Positions 12,968-23,671 of a stretch of 64,000 nucleotides of DNA are shown here, piece after piece; the first letter of the stretch is position 1; every line of letters begins with the position of its first letter. The notes under the pieces were generated by a model. That model did not search any database. It was not told the DNA's origin and worked only from the letters and a program-made list of their open reading frames with translations. Location: the NCBI GenBank assembly GCA_001931875.2, contig MSJH02000812.1, positions 1 to 64,000 on the forward strand, read 5' to 3'. A program made the position numbers and the translations under genes. The stretch is from Byssochlamys sp. IMV 00236. Lineage: Eukaryota > Ascomycota > Eurotiomycetes > Eurotiales > Thermoascaceae.

Positions 12968-14047
12968 TTAATTGTCGTACTGTTCGGCAGCTAGATTCTT
13001 AGTCGTCCGCTCAGCTTCAAGTCGCGTATTCCTAACAATCTCCCCAGCCGGTAGGATATCCTTCAGAAGCCCGACCCCCGTACCGGCGTAGGTCGTCATC
13101 CTCCCATCCGGACCCCATCCCGCATCTCCCTTCTTGACCTCTTCCTCGTATAATCTCCTATTCTCCTCATCGGGCGTGCCTTTCTCTACCGCATCTACGT
13201 AGGTCCGATTAATGACTCCCCGTCCATTATACCGTTCAGGCCAAGACGTAAAACCTCTAACTTTGTCGTAAATCTTGGTACGGACCGTGCTGATACCCCC
13301 ATCTGAAGCGCGGAGGAGTTCCATCTGATATCCATGTGAGATGTTGGCTTCCTTCGACGCAAGGAAACGAGTGCCCATGACGACTCCCGAAGCACCTAGG
13401 GCGAGCGACGCGGCTAAGCCGCGTCCATCTGTGATTCCACCGGCCGCGATCAAAGGAATATGGCCCTGATTGCGTTCCCGGAGTGTATCCTTGACTTCTG
13501 GCAGGAGGGCCATGACCGAGGAGGAGCGGGCGAGGCCATGTCCGCCAGCGTCGGAGCCCTGAATGACCAGGACGTCGGGCTGGAAGGACTCTGCCACTGA
13601 AACAGCCTCAGATACGCTGCCGACTTGTACCCATATTTTGGTCCTGTTGTTAGTGGCAGAGCGGATTGCTTCAGCCCATGGGATGAGATCACCAGGTAGT
13701 GACGCCGGAGCGAAGAACCATACGGCGCAAGGTGTGTATCGTTTAATGGCGGCAACTGCTGTCGCTAAGTCTGCGCCCCAGTTGATGAAGCCGACACCGA
13801 TGGGGAGGACATCTTTCTTGTCTCTCTGGTCAATTGGGGGATCTATTTTCGCGAGCAATTCCGCAGAGTGCTTTAGATTCGCTTCCAGATCTGAGAGGTC
13901 GAACCCCGCAGCTAGGAACCCCAGGCCGCCTGCTCGAGAGACTGCGACAGCTAATGGTGCTGTTGCGATGCGAAGCATCGGAGCGCAGGCGATCAGTGGT
14001 GTTTTGACCCATGGGTAGGCTGAGCGTAGTGCCGATAGTGAAGCCAT
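12968..14047 (-). CDS. Nitronate monooxygenase (2-nitropropane dioxygenase family)
   Basis: FMN-dependent TIM-barrel enzyme that oxidises alkyl nitronates such as propionate-3-nitronate to carbonyl compounds. It is one uninterrupted exon of 359 residues beginning MASLSALRSAYPWVKTP. The N-terminal TPLIACAPM and AVSRAGGLGFLAAG segments match the family's first barrel strands. VLVIQGSDAGGHG, near residues 165-177, is the conserved glycine/histidine loop, and PLIAAGGITDGRGLAASLALGASGV is the phosphate-binding half of the FMN site (about residues 198-222). Length is normal for fungal members. There is no clear targeting signal. It diverges from RPB11 across a 914 bp gap. Substrate preference cannot be read from the sequence. 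Confidence 0.92.
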   Translation of the reverse strand: MASLSALRSAYPWVKTPLIACAPMLRIATAPLAVAVSRAGGLGFLAAGFDLSDLEANLKHSAELLAKIDPPIDQRDKKDVLPIGVGFINWGADLATAVAAIKRYTPCAVWFFAPASLPGDLIPWAEAIRSATNNRTKIWVQVGSVSEAVSVAESFQPDVLVIQGSDAGGHGLARSSSVMALLPEVKDTLRERNQGHIPLIAAGGITDGRGLAASLALGASGVVMGTRFLASKEANISHGYQMELLRASDGGISTVRTKIYDKVRGFTSWPERYNGRGVINRTYVDAVEKGTPDEENRRLYEEEVKKGDAGWGPDGRMTTYAGTGVGLLKDILPAGEIVRNTRLEAERTTKNLAAEQYDN

Positions 14048-14961
14048 TGTGAGTTATGAGTTTCGCGGGGGTCTCTTAATAAGTGTTCTCTATAGAAAAC
14101 GTATACATAGACACATGTTCCCTCAGGGGCGAAAGAGAGGATGAGAGTTGATCAGATCAAGACACTTTGCAAATCTCTTGGAGGGGTTCCAACTTGATTC
14201 TACCTAGGCTGAGTCACGGGTAAACACGGACAACGAGGTCGACCGGTGGAGCTTCAAGTTGACGTGCTGTGTTACCTTTTTCCGAGGAGCAAGAATAATA
14301 CAGGCAGCGTTGCAACCCACAATGATGGCATGCTAGTGTCAGTGGATATCCAATAGTGATTCTCCAGTTAGACAATGGAAATGAAGATTTCCATCACCCA
14401 GGTTAGATATTCAGGGTTATTATTATTATCTCCTCGTCGAGAGTTCAAGTGTTCAAGATGATGACTGTTGTGCACCGCCTCAACCCCGGATCAAGAGGAA
14501 AGTTCGCTGTGGCTGAGAAGGTCACGTGGTGATTGTGATAGCGTCGGGAACAATCGTGCACTTATTTCCAGACTACAACTGTCGCCTGGATGAAAGAATG
14601 GTCCCGAGGCATCACAGTCAGTGACAGTTAGGGAGATAAATCAATACTGTTCACTGGAGAAACCCTGTATATTGTGTATACTTCCTTATCACCGCCCACT
14701 TTATCCTATATCACTTGCATCTCTCAGTTTTGATCTTTTTTCCCGGTGCTCTTTTGCTCTACCAACGCCACCTTGAGGAGTCATCTGTTATTTGAGAATC
14801 TTCGCTATATACGACTTGTTATATCCCTTCTTCTTTTTGGTTATTTAAGGACTGAAAGATAGCGTCTTTTGGTTATCAGGGGGGTCATAGTCTCGTCCCG
14901 GCCCTGAGCAGCAGGCCCCTGGATTTGGAGGAGCTCCGACTCTGAAGAAGAAGCAGACAGA
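14048..14961. promoter_or_regulatory. Divergent intergenic region, nitronate monooxygenase / RPB11
   Basis: This 914 bp region holds both promoters. The RPB11-proximal 250 bp is T/C-rich, as expected for a fungal core promoter and leader. No other gene was seen. Confidence 0.5.
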
Positions 14962-16118
14962 ATGAACGCCCCAGACAGGTAAGGAATCTAGTCTGGATTT
15001 TGTGCTAAGGCATTTTCATGTTATAACATCTTGATGAAGTCCGGAGCTCTTTCCCTTCTAATACTTTGTCGGTGTTCTGCCCTGGTTGGCTTGCACAGGA
15101 TGGACTGTCCGCCTTTGGGGGAAATCACCTGTCTGGCAGGCGGGCGTTGCATGTCATGATATTGAGTCGTCGTTCTGCGTGATGGTGTTTGCAGATGTCA
15201 ACTCTAACCTGCTCTCCGTTTCCCCCATCCTCTTCCAATCTTGTTTTGTACCCAGCTTCTTCCAAGCACAGTTCTTCCTATCCCCAAAGGAATAAGCACC
15301 TCTGCATCATTCACCATGTCGCCCAAGACCCCACCCAGTGGCTCTGGTCAGCAGTATATCATGCCTACTGACCAGGCTTATGCCCGCTACAAATGGCGCG
15401 TCCCTCCAACCTACCCTCCTGGCTCGAGCATCAAAGAAGTGGGCCGCGATGAGCAGCAGAGGTGGGCTCTCCATCTGGAGGGGTCTCCTGCCCTCTACAT
15501 TTCTTCAGAGAGTGGATTTCTGGTTCTTGCGTTGATTGCCATCTATCATCAATCTGTTTTCTACAACACCAAAGGTCCCAGAAAGACTGACGATGATGAA
15601 ATCATAGGTTCGAGTCGTTCGTTCTGGGGAACGGTGAGAAGAAGGTCGAGGTTGAAACAGATACTCGTAAGGGTTCACTGTGGTCATCTAGCTAAACCCG
15701 AGGGCTGATGGTAACTCTTCTAGGTATTCCTTCGTCTGCCATCTTCACCTTTAACAAGGAAGATCATACTCTGGGTAACCTTATTCGCTCCCGTCTCCTC
15801 CAGAGTTCTCACGTCCTCTTTGCCGGTTACAAGGTCAGTAGATCCCGCACATTAATTCTCATGCTTGGCCCTCGCATGCTAGTGAAGTGGGCTGCTTGGC
15901 TAACTCGCACATCATAGGTGCCGCATCCCTTGGTCCCTAAGTTTGAGCTCCGCGTCCAGACTGATGGCGAGATCACCCCGAAGGAGGCGGTAATCACCGC
16001 CTGCCATGAGCTGGTCAAGGACCTCGGTATCTTCTCGCGTGAATTCACCAAGGAATACGAGCTGCGCAAGATGGTGGGTACCAGTCAGGGACAGAACGGC
16101 GCCCCGGATGGCATCTGA
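14962..16118 (+). CDS. RPB11: RNA polymerase II subunit RPB11
   Basis: Core subunit of RNA polymerase II that pairs with Rpb3 in the alpha-like assembly dimer. Reading: join(14962..14978, 15608..15666, 15724..15833, 15918..16118), all junctions in frame, about 128 residues, the usual family size. The first exon encodes only MNAPDR, which joins exactly to [22 protein letters not shown] is also the start of yeast Rpb11. The family core [19 protein letters not shown] and the end of the dimerisation domain ([16 protein letters not shown]) are intact. Introns 2 and 3 are ordinary (57 and 84 bp), but intron 1 is 629 bp, far longer than any other in this window, and contains an open frame. That intron may hold regulatory or inserted sequence. 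Confidence 0.95.
15315..15708 (+). other. Open reading frame inside RPB11 intron 1
   Basis: An ATG at 15315 in good context (CACCATG) opens a frame of about 130 residues, starting [20 protein letters not shown] and continuing with an aromatic and proline-rich stretch ([14 protein letters not shown]). The first ~50 codons look protein-like. Later codons run into RPB11 exon 2 in a different frame, so this cannot be an RPB11 exon as it stands. It may be a nested gene, a decayed copy of a small gene, or chance. I do not recognise the family. Confidence 0.3.
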
Positions 16119-16929
16119 GTTTCTGGGAGCTTTGTTAATCACCAAGTACTCATAACGATACGGGGTTCTTGCTTCTTGCATGTATTTCTCACGGGGTGAT
16201 TTGATCCGGCGTCTTCGCTTGTCTTCATTCAGCTTTAATCCTTGCGGTGGCCTCGTTGGATCTAAGCCTTGTCATCACCTCTTCTGGCGCTCTCGTGGCG
16301 TTTCTGGCTGAGGAAACCGATCCGGAGACAGAGGACGAGTCAAGCCACTCTGGGAGCTGCTTGTTTTTTACACATTAGGCCAGACTACTCACCACCCCTA
16401 CGTTCTATGGGGTTGATAATATGGGAGATCCAGGCCATGTATGGTTGCTACAAGCAGATAGAGTACAGCTAGATACCTTTGCAGATAAGACATGCTTCTT
16501 GATAATTATAATTATCGCATGGTTAAATTCCGCGAACAAGTGTGGTGCCTCATTGCCCCCCCGTTATTATATGTAGCTTAGGATTCTGGTCAACTCCAGT
16601 CCAGACAAACGACATCCCTACAAACATTGTAGAGTATTTTCAGAAAGACTGCAAGTTCCCATAGTCTCCCAAAAGCATCTCATCAATACTATCAACCGTT
16701 AATATAATATAATAAATAATAAATAACCCATGGATTCCGCCGGCCGAACGAGCACGGACTCGGGAGCCCAAACCGGCTAGCGTGACACTCCCAGCTCGTT
16801 CCTGGACCTCCGCGTCGTCACCATCTGCCACCTTCTGCTTAACCTGCTTTCGCTCCACGGGTGATTCTGCTCACTGTTGTCTCTCCTTCATTGTTATATG
16901 TCGTTCTCCATGCAACTGCTCGTTCTGTG
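16119..16929. other. RPB11 3' region and PAN1 promoter
   Basis: About 0.8 kb between two same-strand genes. An AT-rich tract (TATAATATAATAAATAATAAATAA) near 16700 is followed by a C/T-rich leader just upstream of the PAN1 ATG. No further gene was seen. Confidence 0.5.
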
Positions 16930-19900
16930 ATGTACTCTTCATCCAACTCCTTCCTGGGCGGCGCAAGTGGCGCTCGCCCAGGATCCTCGCCGTTCGGTCA
17001 GCAGCAACAGCCGATGTACTCTCAGTTCCCTCAGGGGCAGCAGCCGCAACAGCAGCAGACGCCATTCGCACCACAACCCACGGGCTTTGCTGGTGGACAA
17101 CTCCAGCCTCAACCGACTGGATTCCCTGGAGGACAGTTGCAACCACAATTTACCGGTTTCCCAGGGGCTGCGTCCCAGCAGAACTTCCAACCAGCTCCGC
17201 TACAGCCCCAGTTCACAGCCTTCCCGCAACGACCTCAGACGCAGCCGTCGTTGCAGCCGCCCAATGTACAGATACAGGCTCCGCAGCAGTTTCCTGCTGC
17301 CACGGGCGCGCCAGCTCCCCTGGCCCCCCAGAAGACCTCGGCCCAGATGGCGCAGTCGTTTCAAGATCTGAACCAGTCTTCCGTTACACAGTCAGCTCCG
17401 AAGAAGACCGGTTCCAGGATTCCCAATATCAGACTTTCGTTTATCACGGTGCAGGATCAGGCCAAGTTCGAGCAGCTCTTCAAGTCAGCTGCGGGTGATA
17501 GCCAGACACTGGACGGTTAGTCGTTGGAAACCTTGGAGGTCCAAGACGGACATGGATTGCTGATGGATGGTTTACAGGAGAGAAAGCTAAGGATCTTTTA
17601 TTGCGATCGAAGCTTCCAGGCAGCGACCTATCCAAGATATGGTAAGTGTAGCCAGCTTGAATGGGCAAATATCTTTCTACAGTACAGTTGACGTGGGCTG
17701 ACTGCCTTCAGGACGCTTTCGGATACCACCAAGTCGGGACAGCTGTTCTTTCCCGAATTCGCCCTGGCGATGTATCTCTGCAACATCAGACTAACAAATA
17801 GGGATCTCCCTTCTGAACTTCCGGAGCGTATAAAGAATGAAGTGTCAAGTATGGTGGACATAATCTCTTTTGGCGTCCCAGACGATCAGCCCGTGTCGCA
17901 GAGGACGAATGTGCCCAATTTCGATGCGCCATTGATGCAGAATAGCCTGGCCCCTCCGGCACCCCAGCAGCCGCAACCGCAGCAGCCATCGAATAGCCAG
18001 CTTTTAAACCAACTCACAGCGCAGCCGACGGGATTCTATAACCAGAACACCGGATTCCAGCCGCAACCGACGGGGATGCCAAATCAAAACTTAGGCCCGC
18101 AGCCGACGGGCTTTCCAGGACAGAACCAGCAGCATCTTCAGCCGCAGCCGACTGGTTTTATGAATCCCCAGCCCGCTGGTTATACTGGACCTCGTCCCCC
18201 GATGCCACCGATGCCTACCGGCTTTGGATCGAACCTGTCCCCGGCCCAAACAGGATTAACTGCACAGCCCACTGGACTTGTCGCGCAACCCACTGGACTT
18301 CCCGGACAGTGGGGTTTTGTTAATGCTCCCGCCACGGGTCTACCCAACATAGAAGCCCTTAAACAGCAACTGATGCCCCAGCCTGGCCGTGAAGGAGGAT
18401 TTACCACCGCAGGACTCTCTGGAAACGCGACCATCCCGTGGGCAGTCACCAAGGAGGAAAAGAACATCTACGACCAGCTATTCAGAGCCTGGGATGGCCT
18501 CAAGAAGGGCTACATTGGCGGTGACACGGCCATTGAGATCATGGGCCAGAGTGGACTCGACCGTCAGGACTTGGAGCGGATCTGGACCTTGGCCGATCCG
18601 CACAATAGAGGAAGGCTCAATATGGATGAATTCGCAGTGGCTATGCATCTGATCTATAGAAGATTGAACGGTTATCCTGTGCCTAACCGTCTCCCACCGG
18701 AGCTGATTCCTCCCTCCACAAGGAACTTGAATGACTCTATCGGAACGGTAAAGTCTCTCCTCTCCCAGGACGCTGAGAGCCGTAAATCTTCCGGTGCTTT
18801 CCTGCAGCCGCAAAGGACGGGTGTCAGCTATCTGAAAGATCATTCTTTCCGCGGCGGTAATACAACTTCAGGGTATGGTCGTAAGGATGCGACCATGTTC
18901 AAGAATAATGACGAAGCCGGAGGCTACAGGTCCAGTGCCCGTCGCCGCGCTGGAAATGGCAGGCCCCAGTCTCCCGCGCAACAGCCAGCAAAAGGCAATG
19001 ACGAATTGTCTGTCGAGCAGCTCAAGAAGAAGATCCGTGAAACCAAGGTTATGCTGGATGCCGTGGATTTCCAGGACCAGAACCAGGCCGAAGAAGAGGA
19101 AGCTCTGGACCGACGAGACCGGAAGGAAGCAGAGAGCCTTATGGACAGAATTCGACGTGTGCAGGATGACATCGATACCGATCCAAACGCCGCTCTCCAC
19201 AGCCTTGATTCCGGCGCCGAACGCCGGGCCCTGCGCCGCCAGCTCCAAACCTACCAGGATCAAGTTCCTGAGCTAGCATCTAACGTCCGCAGGGTTGAAC
19301 GGGCTATCGCAGATGCTAGGCTTGAGCTCTTCCGATTGAAAGATGCAAAGGCCCATCCGAACAGCGCTGCGAACATCGTCGGCACCGGCCCCGGTGGTGC
19401 TGTTACCGAGGCTGACCGTATCAAAGCCCGCGCTCGAGCGAGAATGCAGGCTCGCGCTGCTGAACTTGCCGGACGCCCTCCGCCAAGCACTGACGACGAT
19501 CCCACAGCAGCAGCCCGCCGCTTGGAAGAAGAGAATGCTAACATCAAGGCGGAGAGAGAGCGGAATGATAATATGACTCGGGACGTCGAGGAGAGTGTGA
19601 AGGAGTTCGCTAGGAGTCTTGAAGACAGCCTTCGTGATGAGGGTGAGAGCTCTGTCCATGAGCACGAGAAACGTAGATGGGAGGATGCCCTGGGCGTCGA
19701 GGATACAATCAGGGATTTCATCTATGATCTGCAGCGGAGCAGCAGAACTGCCCGCGTTCGCAAGGAAGAGTATGCTCGAATTTACCTATATAGCAGAATA
19801 CCATTGGCTAACAGTGACGCAGTCGGCAGAGGCCGCCTTCCAGGGAACAGCCTCCGGCCAGATTCGATGGCCACGCAGAGCTTCAATATCGGCCGTCTCC

Positions 19901-21616
19901 CGCCCCGTCAGCTTCTTCCACGGGATCACTCACCGGAAATACGCATGAGGACCGTGTGGCAGCAGCAAAGGCACGTGCTCAACAGCGCATTGCTGAGCGC
20001 ATGGCTGCTGCCGGCCTTAAGCCTCACACGGATGCTGGGGAGACCTTGCTTCAACGTCAAGAACGCGAGAAGAGGGAGCGTGAAGAGAGACTTAGGAAGG
20101 CGGAAGAAGAAGATGCACAGCGAGAGAAAGAGAGACAGCGCCGTCTGGCTGATGAGCGTTCTCCAGCTCCCTCGGCAGCGAAGCCAGTAGGCAAGAAGCC
20201 GCCTCCGGCTCCCCCATCACGCAAGGGCAGGACGGACAGTACAGGGCATGCCGATGCCCAGGCTGCCAGAGCGGCCCAGGCAGAGCAGGAGGGCAAGGAA
20301 CGAGCCATCAAGGAAGAACAACAAGCTCAGGAAGCCGAGAGGAAACAGCTTGAGTATGTTACGGGTTTCCATTCTGAGGGTAAATGTAATAATGCTGACT
20401 TTGGTTTAGGGAGGAAGCCAGACGCCAGGAAGAGGAGATTGAGAGGGAGAAACAGGCCCAGGAGGCTCGTCTGCGTGCCCTCGAAGAACAAGTCAAGCAG
20501 GGCAAGATCAAGAAGCAGGAAGAGAAGCGTCGGAAAGAAGCAGCTGAGCGGGAGGCCAAGGAGAGAGAAGCTAAACTGCAGGCCCAGCGGGCAGAGCTCG
20601 AGGCTGCAAGGGAGAGAGAACGCCAATTGCAGCGTGAACTGGAAGGTCTCGGGGATGAGAGCTCCTCTGACGATGAGGGTCCGATCAACATGACTCCCCA
20701 AGACAGCACGCCGACGCAGAGCCAGGTGTTGCCGACAACTACAGCAGCCTCACCGCCGCCTCCCCCTCCGCCGCCACCTGCTCCAGCTCCAGCTGTACCG
20801 CAGGAACCGGAACATGTCGAGCAGCCTGCCGCTCCCATTGTTGGATCGCCTTCCAGCAGCCGGGCCGATGCATCGGAGTCTAAGAACCCCTTTTTCCGGA
20901 AAACTAGCCAAAGCGCGGATGTGCCGACCATATCTGTACCTCAGATGGCCGTCAGCTCACCTCCAGTTGAGGTGCAGTCTACCAACCCGTTCCACCGTCT
21001 TGCGCAGCAGGAGGCATCAAAGTCGACATACACTGTCCCTGGACCTATTGAGCGCAAGTCCCGTGCTCGTCCAGAGGATGACGACGACTGGTCCGTAGCT
21101 GAATCAGATAATGATTCTTCTGATGAGGACGACCATCCTGGTGGTGGCAGCGCAAAACAGCTTGCCAGTATCTTGTTCGGTACCATGGGACCGCCTCGAC
21201 CTCTGAGCGCCATGGACGACAAGTCTCCTTCGAAGTCCGCTACCCCCGTCCAGGATAGCCCGGCGTCCCCTGCGCCTCCTCCACCACCACCACCCCCTCC
21301 TCCAGCTGCTCCGGAGACAAATGGTACTTTTGAGGCACCGTCCGCGCCTCCGCCTCCTCCTCCTCCCCCGCCAGGTGCGGCGCCTACTGGTGCTCCACCT
21401 CCACCCCCTCCGCCCCCAGGACCTCCCGGTCCTCCTCCGCCGCCTCCCTCTGCAGCTCCGGCTCCTCCACCGCCGCCCGCTGCAGGCCCGCCCGGTGGTG
21501 GAGCTATGCCGGACCGCAGTGCCTTGCTGGCATCTATCCAAGCCGGTAAGGGCCTGAGGAAAGTTGAGACGAAGGACCGCAGCACCAGTTCAGTGGCAGG
21601 TCGAGTGTTGGATTAG
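16930..21616 (+). CDS. PAN1: Actin cytoskeleton-regulatory complex protein PAN1
   Basis: Scaffold of endocytic actin patches that recruits clathrin adaptors and activates Arp2/3. Reading: join(16930..17515, 17578..17641, 17712..19769, 19823..20353, 20410..21616), 1481 residues, every junction in frame. Order of parts: N-terminal long repeat with QPTGF-type units; EH domain 1 (about residues 165-260, split by two introns, [15 protein letters not shown]); a second QPTGF repeat block; EH domain 2 (about 455-550, [19 protein letters not shown]); two charged coiled-coil regions; a polyproline region from about residue 1190; and a WH2 actin-binding motif near 1446 ([17 protein letters not shown]). 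This is the full Pan1 architecture and the usual length for filamentous fungi. LxxQxTG-like repeats are known targets of the Ark/Prk kinases in yeast, so phosphoregulation is probable. Confidence 0.96.
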
Positions 21617-21798
21617 AGGGACATCAGCACATGGGGAGATATAGGGGGTTTTCTGTTCCATGTTTCTTCATTACGGAGTGGTCTGTTTTGATATAACTCG
21701 TCTCTCCGTGGGCGAGATTCTACTATCTGTTTATTATTACATTTAACTTGCTGTCACAACTTGTAAACCGTTGTAAATTGAGCGACCAATATAGGGTC

Positions 21799-21851
<53 letters not shown>

Positions 21852-22227
21852 ATTATCTCCGGTATCCTAATTATTCTTCCCAATTTATAGATTATCTTGT
21901 ACACAGGCGTTAGAAATAGTATTGGCGGACTGGTGAACTACAATATACCTACCACCTTGAACTGGGTTTTATACAATACATACCAACGAGGAAAAACATT
22001 AGCAAAAGGCTCAGCTGAGCCGACCCTAGAGTATTAATTACCAAAAGACAGTGATCTATCTATTCTGATCCCCTAAAAAGCCCAAATGACATCTAATCAA
22101 TCGATAAAAAAAACCCCAATTCAGCGACGGTGCCAAGTTCCGTGGTAATAGAGATTGTGAGCGCAGAAAATGGTGAAAAGAACGTCGATAGGAAAACGAG
22201 CGAGGTGGTATACTCGATAGTCAGTTC
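21617..22227. other. Convergent 3' intergenic region with (AG)n tract
   Basis: The 3' flanks of PAN1 and the DUF7587 gene. The interval contains the AG dinucleotide run listed separately and otherwise AT-rich sequence. No gene was seen. Confidence 0.5.
21802..21849. repeat. (AG)n microsatellite
   Basis: About 24 uninterrupted AG units lie roughly 190 bp after the PAN1 stop codon, probably in or just beyond its 3' UTR. Confidence 0.95.
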
Positions 22228-23148
22228 TTACCAGAGGTAGTCGATAAGGAGTGCCTTTCTGATGATGTTTTTGGTTTTTCCCCAGGAAATGCGTCTTTTG
22301 TACCACGGTATCACTGTTGATTGCATGTCAGATCAGAACAACAAACGTAGCAGTAAGTAATCATATACAACTTTTTTTCTTTTTCCTAGAAGAAAAAGAA
22401 AGAAAGAAAGAAAGACAAACATACCCGGTCTCAAAATCTCTCTAATCCCCACAATCGCATCACTAGGGACACGATGCAAAACCAACGCTTCACCCTTATG
22501 TTGCCAAATCAACGCACTCAACACATCCCCCTGCTGAACATCAAGAGTATTCCTCAAATCCCAAACACTATAAAACCTCGTCGTATCCGGATCCATCTTC
22601 GTCGTATCGATTTTAAACAACCAACACCTTTCCCACTCTTTCTTATACACACTTCTCCATCTCCTTGCCCAGAAATCAGCCGAGTTCTCATCCGCATATA
22701 ACGCCACGAAGGGACTATAGAACGATTCATCATCGCGCACGTCCGCGAGACATTTATGGACTGCGTCTCGGAAAGGTTCGAATTGGCGAAGATCAGGTTG
22801 TGTTTCGGAGCATCGGGGATGCCATGCGTGGACGTCTGCTTCGAGACCCTTTTCGTTGAGACGTGTTCGACTCCCGTGGTATTGGACGCGGTACATGTAG
22901 CGAGGCTCGAGGGGGAAGGAGGCGGATAGTTTGTCGCAGGCTGGGTAAGGGGGGTGGATGTGGTCATGGTCGTCGACGGAGGGGTCGTGGGATGGGTTTC
23001 CTTTGACGGTGACGAGGGTTCGGCCGATGGGGACGTCGTCGGTGGGGATGGATGATTTGGTAGTTCGTTTGAAGCGGTTGGATATGCTGGAGGTGTTGTT
23101 ATTGTTGTTGTTTTTGGTAAAGATGGAGGGAGGGGTGGGGAGATTCAT
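22228..23148 (-). CDS. DUF7587-like fungal protein
   Basis: Function unknown. Reading on the minus strand: exons 23148-22425 and 22313-22228, 269 residues, with a 111 bp intron that contains a GAAA repeat. The join in phase 1 gives ILRPVIPWYKRRISWGKTKN and then a short tail ending LLIDYLW. The body has the features I associate with DUF7587: a YRVQYHGSRTR start near residue 85, FVALYADENSADFWARRW, and a C-terminal WQHKGEALVLHRVP. The N-terminus is low complexity (six asparagines). The last codons abut a GTAAGA sequence, so another intron and a longer C-terminus are possible. No signal peptide or membrane helix is seen. Confidence 0.75.
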
Positions 23149-23671
23149 TGGTGATAGTTTGATAACGATTGTAGTTGACGATGGTGATATGACATGCTGT
23201 ATAGATAATGAAGTGTCTTCAATGATCGTGATCTTTGTTGCTTGGTCTTGAGGTCATTATCATGATGATTCTGCATGGTAAGGCTTTTTTTTTATTCTTT
23301 GCTGGCTGGTACAGGGAATCTGCAGGTGCAACCAAGGGCTGTGGGAGATGGGTTATTGGGGAAGGAGGTGTCTTTATTCATTGATCTAGAGACTCGACAC
23401 CTTACGGTGAAGATTCATCTATAAGGTAACAGCACTAGGAAATACAACGGATAATACTTGATAGTTATTATTGAATTGTACATGTACAGGACCATTAAAT
23501 TCAGTAACCAAGACGCAATGGATATGTGAGTGGTAGAAATCGAATTGAGAAAACTCAAGTCATCCGGAAAATGCGAAAGCTTCATACAACACACTTATGC
23601 ACGGGATATCAAGAAAGCGGTTCATTAACGCGTATCCAATCATCAAATAATCGACCAATTAGCGGACCCCT
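23149..23671. other. Interval between the DUF7587 gene and the exchanger gene
   Basis: Promoter of the DUF7587 gene and 3' flank of the exchanger, both on the minus strand. AT-rich with a T-run near 23286; no gene seen. Confidence 0.45.

Noticed and set aside
19770..20409. Apparent frameshifts in PAN1
   Set aside because: Two ordinary introns (19770-19822 and 20354-20409) restore the frame and the expected coiled-coil sequence.
20941..21585. Minus-strand glycine-rich 214-codon frame
   Set aside because: It is the reverse complement of the PAN1 polyproline region.
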